From the NCBI GenBank assembly GCA_023897205.1, contig JAHWDD010000002.1, positions 5,580,001-5,644,000 on the forward strand: a DNA stretch of 64,000 nucleotides, given 5' to 3'. A model generated the notes under the pieces. It was not told where the DNA came from. It made no database searches and saw only the letters and a program-made list of their open reading frames with translations. The DNA comes from Exophiala sp. HKRS030 (Eukaryota; Ascomycota; Eurotiomycetes; Chaetothyriales; Herpotrichiellaceae). Positions 1 to 12,300 of this stretch are shown in pieces. Every line of letters starts with the position of its first letter. Position 1 is the stretch's first letter. The position numbers were made by a program, and so were the translations under genes.

Positions 1-494
1 CAGGTTGATCCGAAAAACAATCCGTCAGAACCGATAGATTCGTGGGCACGTGCTGCGGGCTTGTGGATGCACAGCGCCTTGAAATGAAGAGCAATGGCCT
101 GGAACATTCTTTCCCATTTCGCTATTGGTGATTAGACTTTGGATTCGCAGGACCTTTTGCATACCTACCTGCCCAGGGACTGAATGATCAATCAGGTGTG
201 CACTGCGGCTGGAAAGCCAGGGCCAGAAAATGGCGCATTACTCTAATGATGCTTCCATAGCCGAACACCAGATTCGCCAATGCTTGAATGCCACTTCTAA
301 CGCAAATGGATGCGGTACTGTGGGTGCTTTGCACGCTCCTATTTGAAGCTGCAAAAAAGACAGAGACAGGCCGTTCTTGCGACACGTACATGCAACTGGG
401 AAAGCAACGGCGAGGCGAAAAAGCAAGCATATTTGTTTCCTGAATGTCTAGACAGCTTTTCGGGTAAACCCCCAGAGTCGCCAGTATGTTTACT
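1..494. other. 3' flank of PHO88, no gene seen
   Basis: No reading frame with protein-like composition or splice structure is visible on either strand. Most of this stretch lies downstream of the PHO88 stop codon and probably holds its 3' UTR. Confidence 0.5.
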
Positions 495-1194
495 CTATTC
501 TTCCTTCGCACCACCACGACCAGAGCGCTCAGCAGCCTCGATGCTCGCCTTGTCACTCTTGGTCTCTCCTCCACCCATATTGAAGGGACCTGCGGCAGCC
601 TTCCACGGTCGCTTGAGTTCGCCAACGGCTGGCTTCCCAAACAGGTGGATTTTGACCAGGTTGCCCTCAAAGGCGCTCTTGACTGGGATGATCGACTGGA
701 TCAGTAGAGGATTGGTGTATTTCAGGTACAAGTGCATGAATGCCATCATGCCCACACCGGTGAGTTGACCCTTGTATGCTGCAGCGAGCTGGTTTTGGTC
801 GTACTCTTGAACAGTTGTGGTGACCAATTTAGGCTCTTCACCTGATCCCATAGGCGCCGGTTCGACATATTTGATGGTAGTGAGATCTGCGACAATATAA
901 TCAACCGGTGTGGTTCGATGACAGAATGCTGAAGACCTAATACGTACCTTTCTTCGCCTTGATTTTGAGACCGATAAAGTAGTAGATTCCCAGAATAACC
1001 AGGTTGGACACGATGTAAAGAACTCGGACGCCATTCAGGACCGTAGGATCATCGAAAGGGACACGTTTTGAGACTTGCATCATCCCCAGGATGATCGCCA
1101 AGTTGGTGCTGTAAGAACAGGTCAGTCACGCGGATGTCCACAACTTTGAGTATTGAACATCGACATACATCTGCGGGTTGAGAGGATTAACCAT
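495..1194 (-). CDS. PHO88: Pho88/SND3 ER membrane protein
   Basis: Three exons, 1194-1169, 1108-948 and 886-495, joined by introns of 60 and 61 nt with GTATGT/CAG and GTACGT/CAG borders, give 192 residues. This is the normal length for Pho88. The N-terminus reads MVNPLNPQ, followed by a hydrophobic helix, the motif QVSKRVPFDDPTVLNG, a second membrane helix (VSNLVILGIYYFIGL) and the family-typical DLTTIKYVEPAP. The C-terminus is Gly-rich and charged. In yeast Pho88/Snd3 is an ER membrane component of the SRP-independent targeting route and was first found through phosphate-transport phenotypes. The first ATG gives the conserved N-terminus, so the start is secure. The gene shows no frameshift. 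It lies tail-out at the left edge, with its promoter towards the CFEM receptor gene. Confidence 0.95.
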
Positions 1195-1815
1195 GACTGC
1201 GGTAAGGCGACGATAGAGACGGCTTGATCAAGCTGTGAGGAAGAAAGATGTCGCCGGTAATCAAAAGCAATCAATCGGAGAAGAAGAATAGTGTGAACCG
1301 TTCTAGAAAATGGACAGATCGCAGGCTTCAAACATGCAGCACGATACTACCACAACTACGCCGCCAAGCTCTTTTGGAGAAGGTGGTGGCCGGTGATGGA
1401 AAGGTGGCGGGCGGGCTTGGAAGAACTTTTTGGAGCACGCATTGAGCCCGCCACTTCATTTTCGAATACTCAGAAAACAAAGTCACGTGAAAGGTCATGA
1501 TTCGTGTGCTCTTGCGTTTGGCTTCCTTTCAGCATCAGACCTCGATCGATCGATGGACTTTTCTCTTTTGTGTATAGTTTACTGACATCTTTGGATTCTT
1601 TTACACTCCCTCTGCCATGACGACGTATGTTGGTAACTTTTCCGAACTCCACGCGCATCACCAAAGTCCTTGAGCTCGATTCTGTTGGTCTTTGACCCCC
1701 ATACTGACCTCTAACCGCATAAACCAGCTGTAATCTATTGGATATACACGCGATCATAACTTGAAGATAATCACAAGCTATGATACCTTGTTGACAAGAC
1801 CGATCGATGCCGTAC
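1195..1815. other. PHO88 promoter / 3' end of receptor gene
   Basis: This spacer holds the PHO88 upstream region and the 3' flank of the receptor gene. A perfect donor (GTAAGT) overlaps the receptor stop codon at 1818-1816, so a further small receptor exon could lie here. Nothing else is supported. Confidence 0.4.
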
Positions 1816-3402
1816 TTACCAAACGGCGATTCTCGGGTCTCTTCCACTATCTGTGCGCATCAACTCGATGTCATCATTATCGCCCTGACGAGATTCAACT
1901 GTGACTTTCTGACTTATGGACTTCTGATTTTGAGACCCAGAATTTGGCGACGATGATTTCGATACTTTATACGTCCTTTGCGAGTCGTCAGAGTAATCCT
2001 GACTGCTACCAAAGCATGAAGGAAACACTCGACGGAGAAGTGCACGGATTGCGGGCAAACAACAGCAGATGATGCTGACGAATGCTTCGAGCACGCTCCA
2101 GTATGCTGTTGGGACATTGTCGTCTTTGAAATGAGTCAGTCTACATGTAACAACAAAGAACATGTAGGTATAACATACAAGTAGCATTGCTTGTGGTGGC
2201 GAATTGAACCAAGGCTGTGAGCCGAACGATGCTAACGACGGTGATGCTGTAGACATCAGCTTGTGCTTTGTTGTGGGGGGACATCACAGAACTCACAAGA
2301 ACCCAACAGAGAACATCATAATGATGTGTATCTTCTTTCTGAGCCCGAGGCTAAGTTTCATCAATTGCGGAATAGGAAGGACAATGATAAATATGTCGAA
2401 AACAATGTTCACGATGGCATGGGCCCAGGCAAATGCATTGAAATTGATGCATGAACCCTCGACCTCGCCTGTCCAGCCATCCCAGCCATAGGAGATCGGT
2501 GTGCAATGGAAGATGACGCCAAAGGAAAACGAAATGATGAATGCCGCAGTGACGACGAGTGCGATAGTTACGATTTTCCGAAATCGCTCCGACTGGAAGA
2601 CTCGATAGTACAAGAGAAGGATTGCGGACTTTGTGAAGCCTACAACGACCATGTAGAAGACCTCCGTCAACCAGGTGAGCTTGAATCTCGTCAGCAAAGA
2701 CGACTAAGGTTCACACATAGGCTATCCTTACCTTGACTATCCGGGTAATCTGATCGAATGGAATGGTCCAAATATCCTTACCGAATCCATCCTTCGACAT
2801 GATGAACTCGAGGACAGCCATGGGGATCGCAAATACCTGCACAGCTATCAATACTTTTCCCTCCACTGAGATGGTATACACTGCATCACATACCAGGGCA
2901 AGTACAACGCACAGATCTGCCCATTGAAGCTGACTCCACTGTGGGAAACGATCCACGATGCGTAGGAGCACACAGACAAAGGCCAGCCCGCCTGACACAG
3001 CGGTGATTACGGGGGTAACGGCCGTGTTGTCTCTCACCGGTTCATTGCAAAGTGTTGCTGTGGCATTTCTGGCAGCTTCAGGACAAACGTCAGTTCGGGC
3101 GGATCTTAACGACTGGGAGGGACATACAGAGGCTGTCCTTGACTGAGCAGCTGGCGAGAGTACAGTCTTGCACAGCCGTCATCAAGGACATATCAGCACA
3201 TATACACGGTGCGTCTGTCGGGTCACACAACGACTGTGGTAGGTACGTCGCAAGACATGTGGCCTGACGGTGGTCAAATTCGTTAGCTTCTTCTGGTGAG
3301 CAGTCGGGGTCAAATCGTTCGTACAGCGCATGTTGGCATCGACTGTGCTCGAGTCAGAGCCCAAAAGCCCACCAGCGGGAGATGGAGCAAGGCGACTTTC
3401 AT
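1816..3402 (-). CDS. CFEM-domain PTH11-like seven-TM receptor
   Basis: Seven exons were rebuilt by hand: 3402-3325, 3263-3128, 3075-2894, 2836-2732, 2679-2297, 2246-2179 and 2123-1816. All introns are 50-61 nt and all phases agree, giving 419 residues. The N-terminus is a signal peptide (MKVALLHLPLVGFWALTRAQ). It is followed by an extracellular CFEM domain whose cysteines appear as PTCAATCL, SLCDPTDAPCICAD, VQDCTLASCSVKDSL and TATLC. Then comes a rhodopsin-like membrane region with the family landmarks SKDGFGKDIW, LTEVFYMVVVGFTKSAILLL, FHCTPISYGWDGW and VPTAYWSVLEAFVSIICCCLP, ending in a Ser-rich cytoplasmic tail. CFEM/PTH11-like proteins are ascomycete-specific putative GPCRs of the plasma membrane, and PTH11 itself acts in surface sensing by the rice blast fungus. 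The ligand cannot be told. A strong donor at the stop codon means one more C-terminal exon is possible. Confidence 0.9.
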
Positions 3403-5387
3403 GATGTGAGGGCAGGTTTGCTCAGATTCATTGACGCAAAAGACAATCCAGCAGTGAAGCGAGTGATCACCCTGGGTGACTTCAATGCAGCAGAATGTGC
3501 AACATCATATATTGTTCGAGTCGATCGACTGGCATTACGACAATCCCTGAGGCTCAAGACCTGATACAGGAGCGACACAGATTTTCACGGATCATAAATT
3601 TACGGTCTTCAGTGGTCCTCTATCAATAAAGAGCAACTCTCCCGACCTACCACCAAGATCCATGTCAGGAACTTCGGCAGCGGCGCCTGCCTTGCGGGAG
3701 TGATCACAAGCGGAACAGTCTGAGAACGTTTGAGACCCTGGTCGCCATGAAAAGGTAAACGTTCAGGAATGCCACTTCCGCGAGAGACAGCCGCCACCAG
3801 CGTGACTCTAAAACATATGTGAACAAAGGCCGTTGGTTCACACATCACTAGGTAGTGCAGCTTCAACGTCAAAGATATACCAGGATAGGTGCCAGGCAAG
3901 CAATTGTGAATCGCATTACCGACCCTGGGCAAGCTCCAGGTACCACTATCAATGGGGACGCACCAGTTCACCTGCATTAGCTCCAAGGCTGGGAGGGTCG
4001 TCGAATACCTTGGCCCGAGTGAACACCGCCGTTGCCAACGAGGCAAAAGTCTCGTTGCCAAGGCTGTCGGAGATCCAGCCACCAGTCATCAGAGCAGTTC
4101 TCTACGGTATCGCATATGATCTCGCCTCGAGAGGCAAGATTTTGGCTTCCGGACAGGGAACCGCGTGATGCCAACAACGAGAAATCACTAGGTCTTCGCA
4201 TGCATCTTTCGCATGCATAATTCTTTTTTTCCATATGTCCGGGTAAGGAGTTCGGCATGGAGCTCCTCTCCTGGCCTGCCATGGATTTTTGATGGCCCAC
4301 GTAGAATCCCAAACAAGATCCACGGGTGTGTTTGGGAGAAACAGTTCCTGTGCCCGTTAAGAACATGTCCACCTGCTCTCCATCTGTGGCTTCGTCTTTC
4401 GTGGAAGAGGAGCTGCCGACCGGCAAGGGTCGGTCCTGTTGATCACTCCCCAATAACGTAAACACGCCCGTTGGGATAGTTGATTTTATGAATCATAACC
4501 AGGCAGGGGCCGGGATATATTGTACCCCACTAAGTGGGGAAAAAGTCTAGTTTCTGTGACTGTGGGAAAAACCGTGACGAGACAATCGCCATGTCAAGCT
4601 CATATCCGAAAAGTAAGAACAGTTTCGCAATGCTTGCCATGGTGGATATAGGACAGGGTTCGGGTATTTTAGGCCCTCTAAAAAGAGAGATTTCGGTCTA
4701 TCGTCTTCATACTGCACAACTCGTTCTGTCTTGTCTTGTGAGTAGCGTAGCAATGAGGAGTGTCTCCGCATCCATCAATATCACAATAAAGGCACAGGCA
4801 TTTATTCCCCCAAGTGCGACATCCAAATCGACTACATTTCGCTCTCGTTCCACCGCATGTGATCCAGTGCTGTTTTCACGTGAGAGAAAAAGCATCGGCC
4901 GAGCTACTTTGTCTTTGACACGTGCATGAAGTGGCCCAGCTCGGAATTGACAAGTTGTGAATGCAAACCCTGGTAGGTGCCTGGCAAAATAGCTTAAAAG
5001 GCTTGCAGGGTCAGTCCGACTTCTATCCATGCAAAGACTCCACATGAAAGAAGGGGAGGGAGGGAGGCACCACATGAGATCCACGTTCTTGTGACTATGT
5101 CGGTCGCCGCCGTTAGCAACAAGGTCGGTCGCGCAAGGTCTAATTGTGACGGTGGCAATTTGGATGTATGGGTGTCGGGGAGTGAGCTTCTGAGAGCCCT
5201 GCAAGGGGAATGAACCTTGTTCGAGTCCTGGATTCAATGGTTCTCGTCACTAGTTCGTCGACTATAACTCGAAGGCATCCTCGTTGCACAGCAGCATTGA
5301 TATTGGCTGTTGTGACTACAAGAAGGCCTGAATTCGAACTTCAATTTGGGTTATAGCTATTTGAAGAGACTTTGGCAATCACTAACA
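3403..5387. other. 2-kb divergent intergenic region
   Basis: This region lies between the divergently read receptor and P450 genes. Several open frames of 100-160 codons occur (for example minus strand 4465-3977), but none has recognisable domains, a plausible start context or splice logic. A sequence resembling a tRNA B-box near 5218 lacks matching stems. Confidence 0.5.
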
Positions 5388-7027
5388 ATGGCGGCATTAT
5401 CGGCAACAATCAGGCAGATACTATGTTTGTCATACCCAGTACTCATCACCGGGGCGATCGCGTGTTACTGGTTGTGTTGGGTGTTATATGCCAGGTATTT
5501 TCACCCTTTGAGGAATGTCCCAGGGCCATGGCTGGCTTCCGTGAGCCGGGCTTGGTATATGCTTCAAATCGCCAGAGGTGATATGGAAGAGACTCAACGA
5601 CGCTTGCACGCACGCCACGGACCTCTGATTCGAATTGCGCCGAACGAGGTGGCTTGTTCATCACCGGAGGCCATCAAACTGATCTACCGTAACCAAGGTG
5701 GTTTGGACAAAACCGACTTTTACACGGTGTGGAACAGCCAGAACTTCACCAAGCATGCCGACGCATTCACCGCGCTGAACGACAAGCGACATGGCGAGAG
5801 AAGGCGAATATACAACCACGTGTATACATTGTCCAATGTGTTGAGGTCGGAGAAATACATCGACAAATGCTCTGAGGTCTTCATCGATCGTCTAGGAGAC
5901 TTTGCCAGCGAGGGCCGGGCTTTAGATCTTGGCAAGTGGTTGCAAATGTAAGTAACTAATTGTTATATGTGATCAATCGTTGACTCCTCTAGGTACGCAT
6001 TTGATGTTATTGGCGAGCTTTATTTCGGACAAGCATTCGGCTTCCTCAAACATGGTCATGATCATGGTTCATGGATACATTCGCTTGACCTTTTGATGCC
6101 GTTTTTGTGTATGACCGCTGTGGCTCCTACATACATCCGCCCCTTGATACTTGCTTCAGCACTTGTGGTTCCAGGGTCGCTCAAGGCATTGAAGGCCATA
6201 GACAACATCGGAACAGCCGCCAGGGATTGTGTTGCCCGGCGAATCGAGCAACCCCCAAGCATAACGAGCTTCATCGTACCGATATGCTGGAACAGCTCTG
6301 TTCCATTGCCGAAGAGAAAGGAGAAAAGGTTGATTTCAAGCTTGGTGATATCCAGCAAGAGGCTTATGTTGCACTGTAAGATCTATGATGATTCCGATGA
6401 TGTGTGCTGACATCAGTGCAAAGGTTTGCAGGTTCAGACACTACAGCTATTGCCTTTCGCTCAGTTTTCTACTACCTCATGAGAAATCCTCTGGCATATG
6501 AGAAGCTCTTGACTGAATTGGATGACGCCATAGCTCACGGCAGGCTCAGTTCTCCTGTGCAGTACTCGGAGGCAATAAGCCTCCCCTATCTGTGTGCTTG
6601 CATCAAGGAGGCTCTTCGACTGCATCCTGGAGTTCAGCTAACAATGAGTCGGCTTGCACCAGCCGAAGGACTCGAAATTTGTGGAGTCTTTATCCCTCCA
6701 GGCTACTGTATTGGCATGAATGCAGCAGTTGTGCACCGTGACAAGTCCATCTTTGGATTTGACGCAGACGAGTATCGACCCGATCGATGGCTCGAGGAGC
6801 ATGCAACAACGATGGACAAGTATTTGCTACATTTCGGAGCAGGTACTCGGACTTGTATTGGCAGGAACATCTCGTTGGCGGAGCTTCACAAGCTCATTCC
6901 GCAGGTGTTGAGGAAATTCAGGGTCGACATGTGGGAAAGCCATGAGACTTGGAAAACTAAAAATTTGTGGTTTTGCAAACAAGAGGGACTGCTTGTGCGG
7001 ATATCGGCTCGAACGGTGGAGAAGTAG
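5388..7027 (+). CDS. Cytochrome P450, pisatin-demethylase-like (one frameshift)
   Basis: Exons 5388-5947, 5993-6375 and 6424-7027 with introns of 45 and 48 nt encode about 515 residues. An N-terminal membrane anchor is followed by FHPLRNVPGPWLASVSRAWY. The I-helix is AGSDTTAIAF, the K-helix ExxR is KEALRLHPGV, the PERF-like segment is EYRPDRWLE, and the heme loop FGAGTRTCIGR carries the cysteine ligand. It is a microsomal monooxygenase of the CYP type that includes pisatin demethylase; the substrate cannot be inferred. In exon 2 the frame shifts at a run of five C at 6252-6256: a single extra base joins CVARRIEQP to the RTDMLEQL segment, after which family similarity continues. This is either a null allele or a sequencing error. 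I start at 5388 because the open frame upstream of it has no other ATG. No other biosynthetic genes are adjacent. Confidence 0.88.
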
Positions 7028-7788
7028 AAAAGCATCATAAACACTGTTGAGGTCGGTCTATGGGATTTGGCATTCGTGGCCCCAATAAGAGTGAATGGCC
7101 ACCTTACACGTAGAATTTTTATGGTAGAACAGGATTGTTGACAGGTACCTAGACAGGCAGCTTGATATTGCCTCACAAGCGATACCCCAGCAAGTGGATG
7201 TAAAGTTGACGCTGTGATTGGAGATTGATATTGAGCCCCTCGCCGGGGAATGCGCTCTCAAATATGTGGAGCAGGCATTGAAACTTCGGATAGAGATATA
7301 ATCTTTTCGGAAGCTCAGCATCACGTGTCTGAATCGAGTATGGGTGTGTTCAGTCTTTCAATTCTCCGCTTCGCGTGACTTCGTTTGTTCCAAAGACAGC
7401 TCTGGAACTGAAATTTCATGCCCAAACCGTTTTCGTTTGGCTGTTGTCCGGTGATGGTCATGGGTCCAAGGCTTAATCAGCTTGCGGTTCCGTGATTTAT
7501 CCTCTGATGCACGAGGACCTTTATAGACAAAGGCCCGCTCATTCCTATCGAATGTCTCGAAACTGAATCTGCTTGGAGGAAAGTGGCTGGTGTCAACGGC
7601 AACAACCTTCGTCTTCCTTAACCAGGTGTAGCTGTAGGATGATAAAAGTCCTCTGCTGCGCCGACTCGAGGCAAAAAAAACTCGCCGGCCTGTCATGGCC
7701 TGTTGGATGCTTGACCTTTGGCCGAAGCCCGGAAAGAAGCCAAAAAACCGAAACTTATTGTTCCAACCACCAAGAGGCAGATAGTCAT
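7028..7788. other. Convergent spacer P450 / CFIm25
   Basis: This is the shared 3' flank of two convergent genes. A 144-codon open frame on the minus strand (7792-7358) has low-complexity basic composition and no family signature, and I treat it as chance. Confidence 0.5.
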
Positions 7789-8780
7789 TCAATGACCATT
7801 CTCGATCTTGACGTCCCCCGATTCGTCTTTGTCTGCAGTCTCGGTCCCATCAGCCAGAACCTTGACACCAATCTCAGGACCAGGTAATTGCCCGATTCCA
7901 GGCATGACGCTGTTCACGTTACCATCCTCATCGACAAACTCGAATCGATATCGTGAGAGATAATGCGGGATTGAGCTCAACTGAGGCCCATACCTGGCGG
8001 TATTGTCGTAAAGCTCGAAAAGCGGTACTGCTAGCAGTTTCATATTCTTTGGCACACTAAGCACTTTGTTCGGTGGAAGATGAATCAGGTACAGTTTCTT
8101 CAGCTCTTTCGGGCGAGAGACATGAGCTGGGAGAAATGGGTAGAGGAATGTCTCGTGATTCGGCCTCCACCTGGTTATAGTTTTAGCAAAGTGCTCACCA
8201 AGTTGGCCACACGAGTGATAGGGACTTTCTCACCACTGAGCAAGGCAGTCTCCGATCTCCCAGTCCGTGTCGCCATCTTTCGGGTTTGTTGGAGCGAGTC
8301 TATCGTTCAGCCGTGCCTTGAATCCTTCGATCTCATCTGCATCATGGGGCAAGTAGTCGCCGGGTCTGTTCATCGTTGTCAGTCTTGGTCAGGCTGTATG
8401 TCTTTGGATGATGCTTGTATTCCATACAGTTTGAAGAAAGCGTTTGCAATCTGAAGCATAAGAACATGCGGGTGATTATGTTCGTGGCACACCAAGATAC
8501 CCTCGCAAGTCCGTCTCATGCCATAGTTTTCATAGTGCTCTCCAAGACGCTTAAGCCTGGCGATGACAGAAGGGTCCTCCTCGGGCTGTGTCTCCTTGGT
8601 ACCAAAGGTGTAGTTGGAAAGAGGGTAAAGCCGAACAGTCGGGGTTGGTTGGCAGAGAATGACGGTGGCAGGATTGGCCTTGGGTGTCTCATTAGCGCAA
8701 GATGTTCACTACGACACAAATCAGATCAGAGGCTCTTACGGATAGGAAGATTTCAAGGTGGTCGTGGTAAGGGTGCTCAT
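7789..8780 (-). CDS. NUDT21: Pre-mRNA cleavage factor Im 25-kDa subunit (one frameshift)
   Basis: Four exons, 8780-8740, 8678-8428, 8365-8234 and 8170-7789, with introns of 61-63 nt encode about 268 residues. The nudix-fold region is unmistakable: [51 protein letters not shown] and, near the end, [20 protein letters not shown]. CFIm25 binds UGUA elements and dimerises to direct cleavage and polyadenylation in the nucleus. The fungal tail after the nudix core is acidic and low-complexity. Within exon 2 one base is missing beside the G-run at 8641-8644 (C-run in the sense strand): the frame reading [10 protein letters not shown] must shift by one to reach TVRLYPL. All other phases agree exactly. 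The gene is conserved and probably essential, so an assembly error is far more likely than a pseudogene. Confidence 0.92.
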
Positions 8781-9342
8781 GGTGAGGCAGGTGGGTGTAG
8801 CACGTCTCGCATATGGCAATGAGGCTTTTTCTCAACCGAGTAGTCCGAGCTGCGCCAGGATCTAGTCACAACACAACCGTGGTTCAATTGTATGTCATAT
8901 GCAGGTGCGGCTATAATGGAACGCTCTCACAGAAGTTGTTCTGCTAGTCAGGTACTGTTTGGAAGATTTGCGGAGTGTTTGTGGTTCCCCAACTTTTAGT
9001 TAGATGCGTCAGTTGGAGACACGCTTGTGGACGGACGTGCTTGCACGTGAGTTTGAGACGTGAGATGCGGAAAGTGGTTGTGTTATGTAGCTACATCTCC
9101 ATTACAAACAGCACTTTCACAGGTCTTCTCGACAAGGTCTAGGGTATCTAGCTAAGTATTGGACTCATATCTAGCACATCTACCAAGTGCAACAATAGAA
9201 CAATTGCCCTTCGCAGGGAGGTCTATTCTATCCAAGTCGTTTACCGCTGCCATTGCCCTCTAGCCACAGAGCGCCTTCGCCGAATCCAGCACAGGTCCAC
9301 AGCGAGCCTCCCGAGATCGCAGTCATGTTCAAAGAGCTGTCA
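8781..9342. other. CFIm25 promoter / STE23 3' flank
   Basis: This is the short spacer between two minus-strand genes. It must hold the CFIm25 promoter and the 3' UTR of the metalloprotease. No coding frame is supported. Confidence 0.5.
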
Positions 9343-12300
9343 TCATAACTTGGACTCGAGATCCTCGAATTCTCGAATGTCCGTCACTGCGACAGGGCCT
9401 TGGCTAACCTGTAAGCCAGCCTTCCACTGATAGGCATCTTCGATGATCACAGGTGTTGGTATTTGTGCTGCCACTTGCACGTTGTCCACGTCCGCCACAG
9501 CAGGTTTGATCTTCAACGCTACCAGTACTTGAGGCACTGCCTCCTTCATTTGATTCAAAATCTCGTCGACTTTAGGCTCCGGAAGAGACTCGCTGACATA
9601 CTTCTTGATTGCCGCAAGAACATTGGCCTGGTTGCTGGGGTCGACATTCTCAAATTCCTTCTCCAACGCTGCCGAATCAACGGCTACACCAACCGTACCG
9701 AGTACTTGGCCGATCAGACCTACGGCTTGATTCTTTTGTTCGAGTGCAGAAATTTCGGTGGGAGTCGAGGAAGCTTGTGCCTCTAGATGAACCGAGACTT
9801 TTGCCCGCGTAGGTGATTCAGGATCGACGTAATGCGAATAAAACTCCAGGATATCGTCCTTAGTCAACCGTCGAATATCATTGACATCCTGCTCCACCTG
9901 GTCGAAGTTGAGGTATTCACCACCGATGTATGCCCAGAGACGATTTGTCTCGAAATCAAGGTTCTTCAACTTCTCAAGCCGTTTGTTGGTCAGACTTCGT
10001 TTGTGTCCTTCGAAATCTTCTTGCGACATCGTCTCTAAGATGGTCCTGATCTTCAACAAAAAGGCGTCGATGCGAGTCTCCAGATATTCTGGAGTCCTCT
10101 CGCTTTGAATCAAGACCCGGAAACCCATGGTGACTGCAGCAGGACGAACACCACTCCAGACAACATAGCCTAGCTGCTCTTTGGTCCTCAACTGATCAAA
10201 GGCCGGCTCGTCACTGATCTGTGCGAATAATTGAAGTTTTGATCGGAGTGAGAGATCCATGACATGTCCAATATCAAGATAGTACTCAATAGCGTGATTG
10301 ATGTTTGCAGGATCACCCAGAGTGTGCTTGTAGACAAAGTTGCTGCCTCGGGGGATTATGATGTTCCTTCTCAGCGGCCATTGCGAAGTCGGTAAGGTCC
10401 GAGGCCTAAGGGTTGACTCGATGAGATTGGCAATCTTCTTGGCCTCTTCCTTATACAGATTGCCATGGGCCAAGATTTCAATGTGCGCTTGTTGAAGCAA
10501 TTGTGGCTTGAAGGCTATGATGTCTTCAACGGTGATGTGAGGAAGCTCTGCAGCATAAGAGTCGTTCATCCAAGACCGCTCATTAAGTAGCCATCTTGTG
10601 TAATCACCAATTTGATAATACGGCTGTTGGAACGCCCAGTTTTTGTATTTTCGAGCAGTGCGTTCCTTGATCACCTCGAACCGATCTTCTCGAATCTCAA
10701 TATCCCGGAGAGTTGTCAGAATCTTGTCCAGCAGGACTGCCATCTTGTCATTGTAGCCGTGCACTCCAAGATCCAAGCCAAGCATATTGGCTGAAATGGA
10801 ATACGCCAATCCCGAGATTTCGGCATCATATGAATAGCTGGACAGGGCATCCTTTACCAAGCTCACATAAAGGCAAGTTTTGACATAATTCAGGGATTGG
10901 CGTATGTGATCTGATTACGGAGCTTCACACTGAGATTCGCTTTTGGTACCCAAAAGGTGTCGTCCTTCTTCCACCAAAGCCGCACGGTGTCATCATTCCG
11001 CAAGAGTCTGGGAATTTTGGCTGGCTCTTTGACATCAATTCTCTCAACATCAAGCTTGGTCGGGATGAATTCATTCTTGTGCGGCAAGTGTAGCTCTGGA
11101 ATGGGAGCATCCTCTGGAGAGTTCAGGGCTTTCTGAATGCTAGAAAGGACATCCGCAGGGACCTGTTCTACCTTGTAGTCAGTGCCATACCATTTTTCCT
11201 TCTGATCCCAGTTGCCTGGATAATCGTGTGACACAAGCATGAGGCGAAAGTTATCTTCCCTCAAATATTGCATTGCCTGGATGATGGCCTTGGCATCAAA
11301 TTCTCTAAATTTGCTGGTGCTACTCAACAACCAATTCCGCGGCAGTTTCTTTTGCATCACACTGCTTGTACCGCTTGTGAATCGACTCGCAGGCGACTTT
11401 TGGCGGAATCGAAAATCAACCTCGGCCATGTTCTTCATTTCTTGGTGCATCCACTCGACTGGGGGATTTGATTTCATCATACCAATGTATTTGAATACAA
11501 TCTTGACGACCTCGTGATAACTCTCGAGACCTTTTGGCGTTAGGCCAATATCGATCTCGAAGAAGGCGGAGCCAGGACAAACTGGATGGTATCCGGCGGA
11601 AAGAGTTTGAGCTAGACCACGGTCTTTCAGGTAGGCCAAAACGCTGCCAGGGCCCTCATGACCAATCAGATGGCTGATGTATCTTGCCGGTTGAGTCTCA
11701 TACATGTCTTCCTCGTCCTGCCATGGAAAGCTGATTTCCAAGGAACGTGATTCCATGACTGGCTTTGCCAGGATTTGGGTCGACAGCTGTTGACTGGTCA
11801 ACATCTCAATGCCATCCCATCGGTTCTGTTCCAGATTTTGATTCTTGACCTCTGAAAAGAGCTCAACCACCCATTTCTCAAGATCGTCCAAGGATTCGCG
11901 GCCCAAGACAACTAGCTTCATACGATTTGCAGAATAGTGGCGCTCGTAGAACTTTATGAATTCATCGCGAATTTTGACACCTCTCTTTTCTGGTTCCTCT
12001 TTCAACGTCTGCAGATTGCCGGTGGAAAAGTGGTGGTAGGGATGCTCGGGATTTGAAAGAGATTTGGCAAGCTGTGAAAGCCTCCAAGCATCGCTCTGTA
12101 GATTCTTTTTGTTTTCGGAGTCGACCGCTCTGAGTTCACGATCCAAGGTAGTTTCCAGGAACAAGGGCTTCACGAAGAACTGCGCAAACCGATCCAAGGC
12201 TCCATACAAGGGACTTTTTGTAGCAACGTGATTTTGACCATTTGAGCCGTTTACTTCCTGATCCCTGGACTCTGACGTCGCAGCACACTCGAAGAAATAG

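Noticed and set aside
3609..4465. Overlapping minus-strand frames of 157 and 162 codons
   Set aside because: No domain, no start context, no intron logic and no plausible continuation between them.
5195..5260. tRNA-like B-box (GTTCGAGTCC) near 5218
   Set aside because: The flanking bases do not form a T-stem, and no acceptor or anticodon stem fits upstream.
3403..7027. Secondary-metabolite gene cluster around the P450
   Set aside because: No backbone enzyme, transporter or pathway regulator is adjacent; the neighbours are a receptor and a housekeeping RNA factor.
7358..7792. 144-codon minus-strand frame
   Set aside because: It directly follows the CFIm25 stop, has basic low-complexity composition and no domain, and is best read as 3' UTR.
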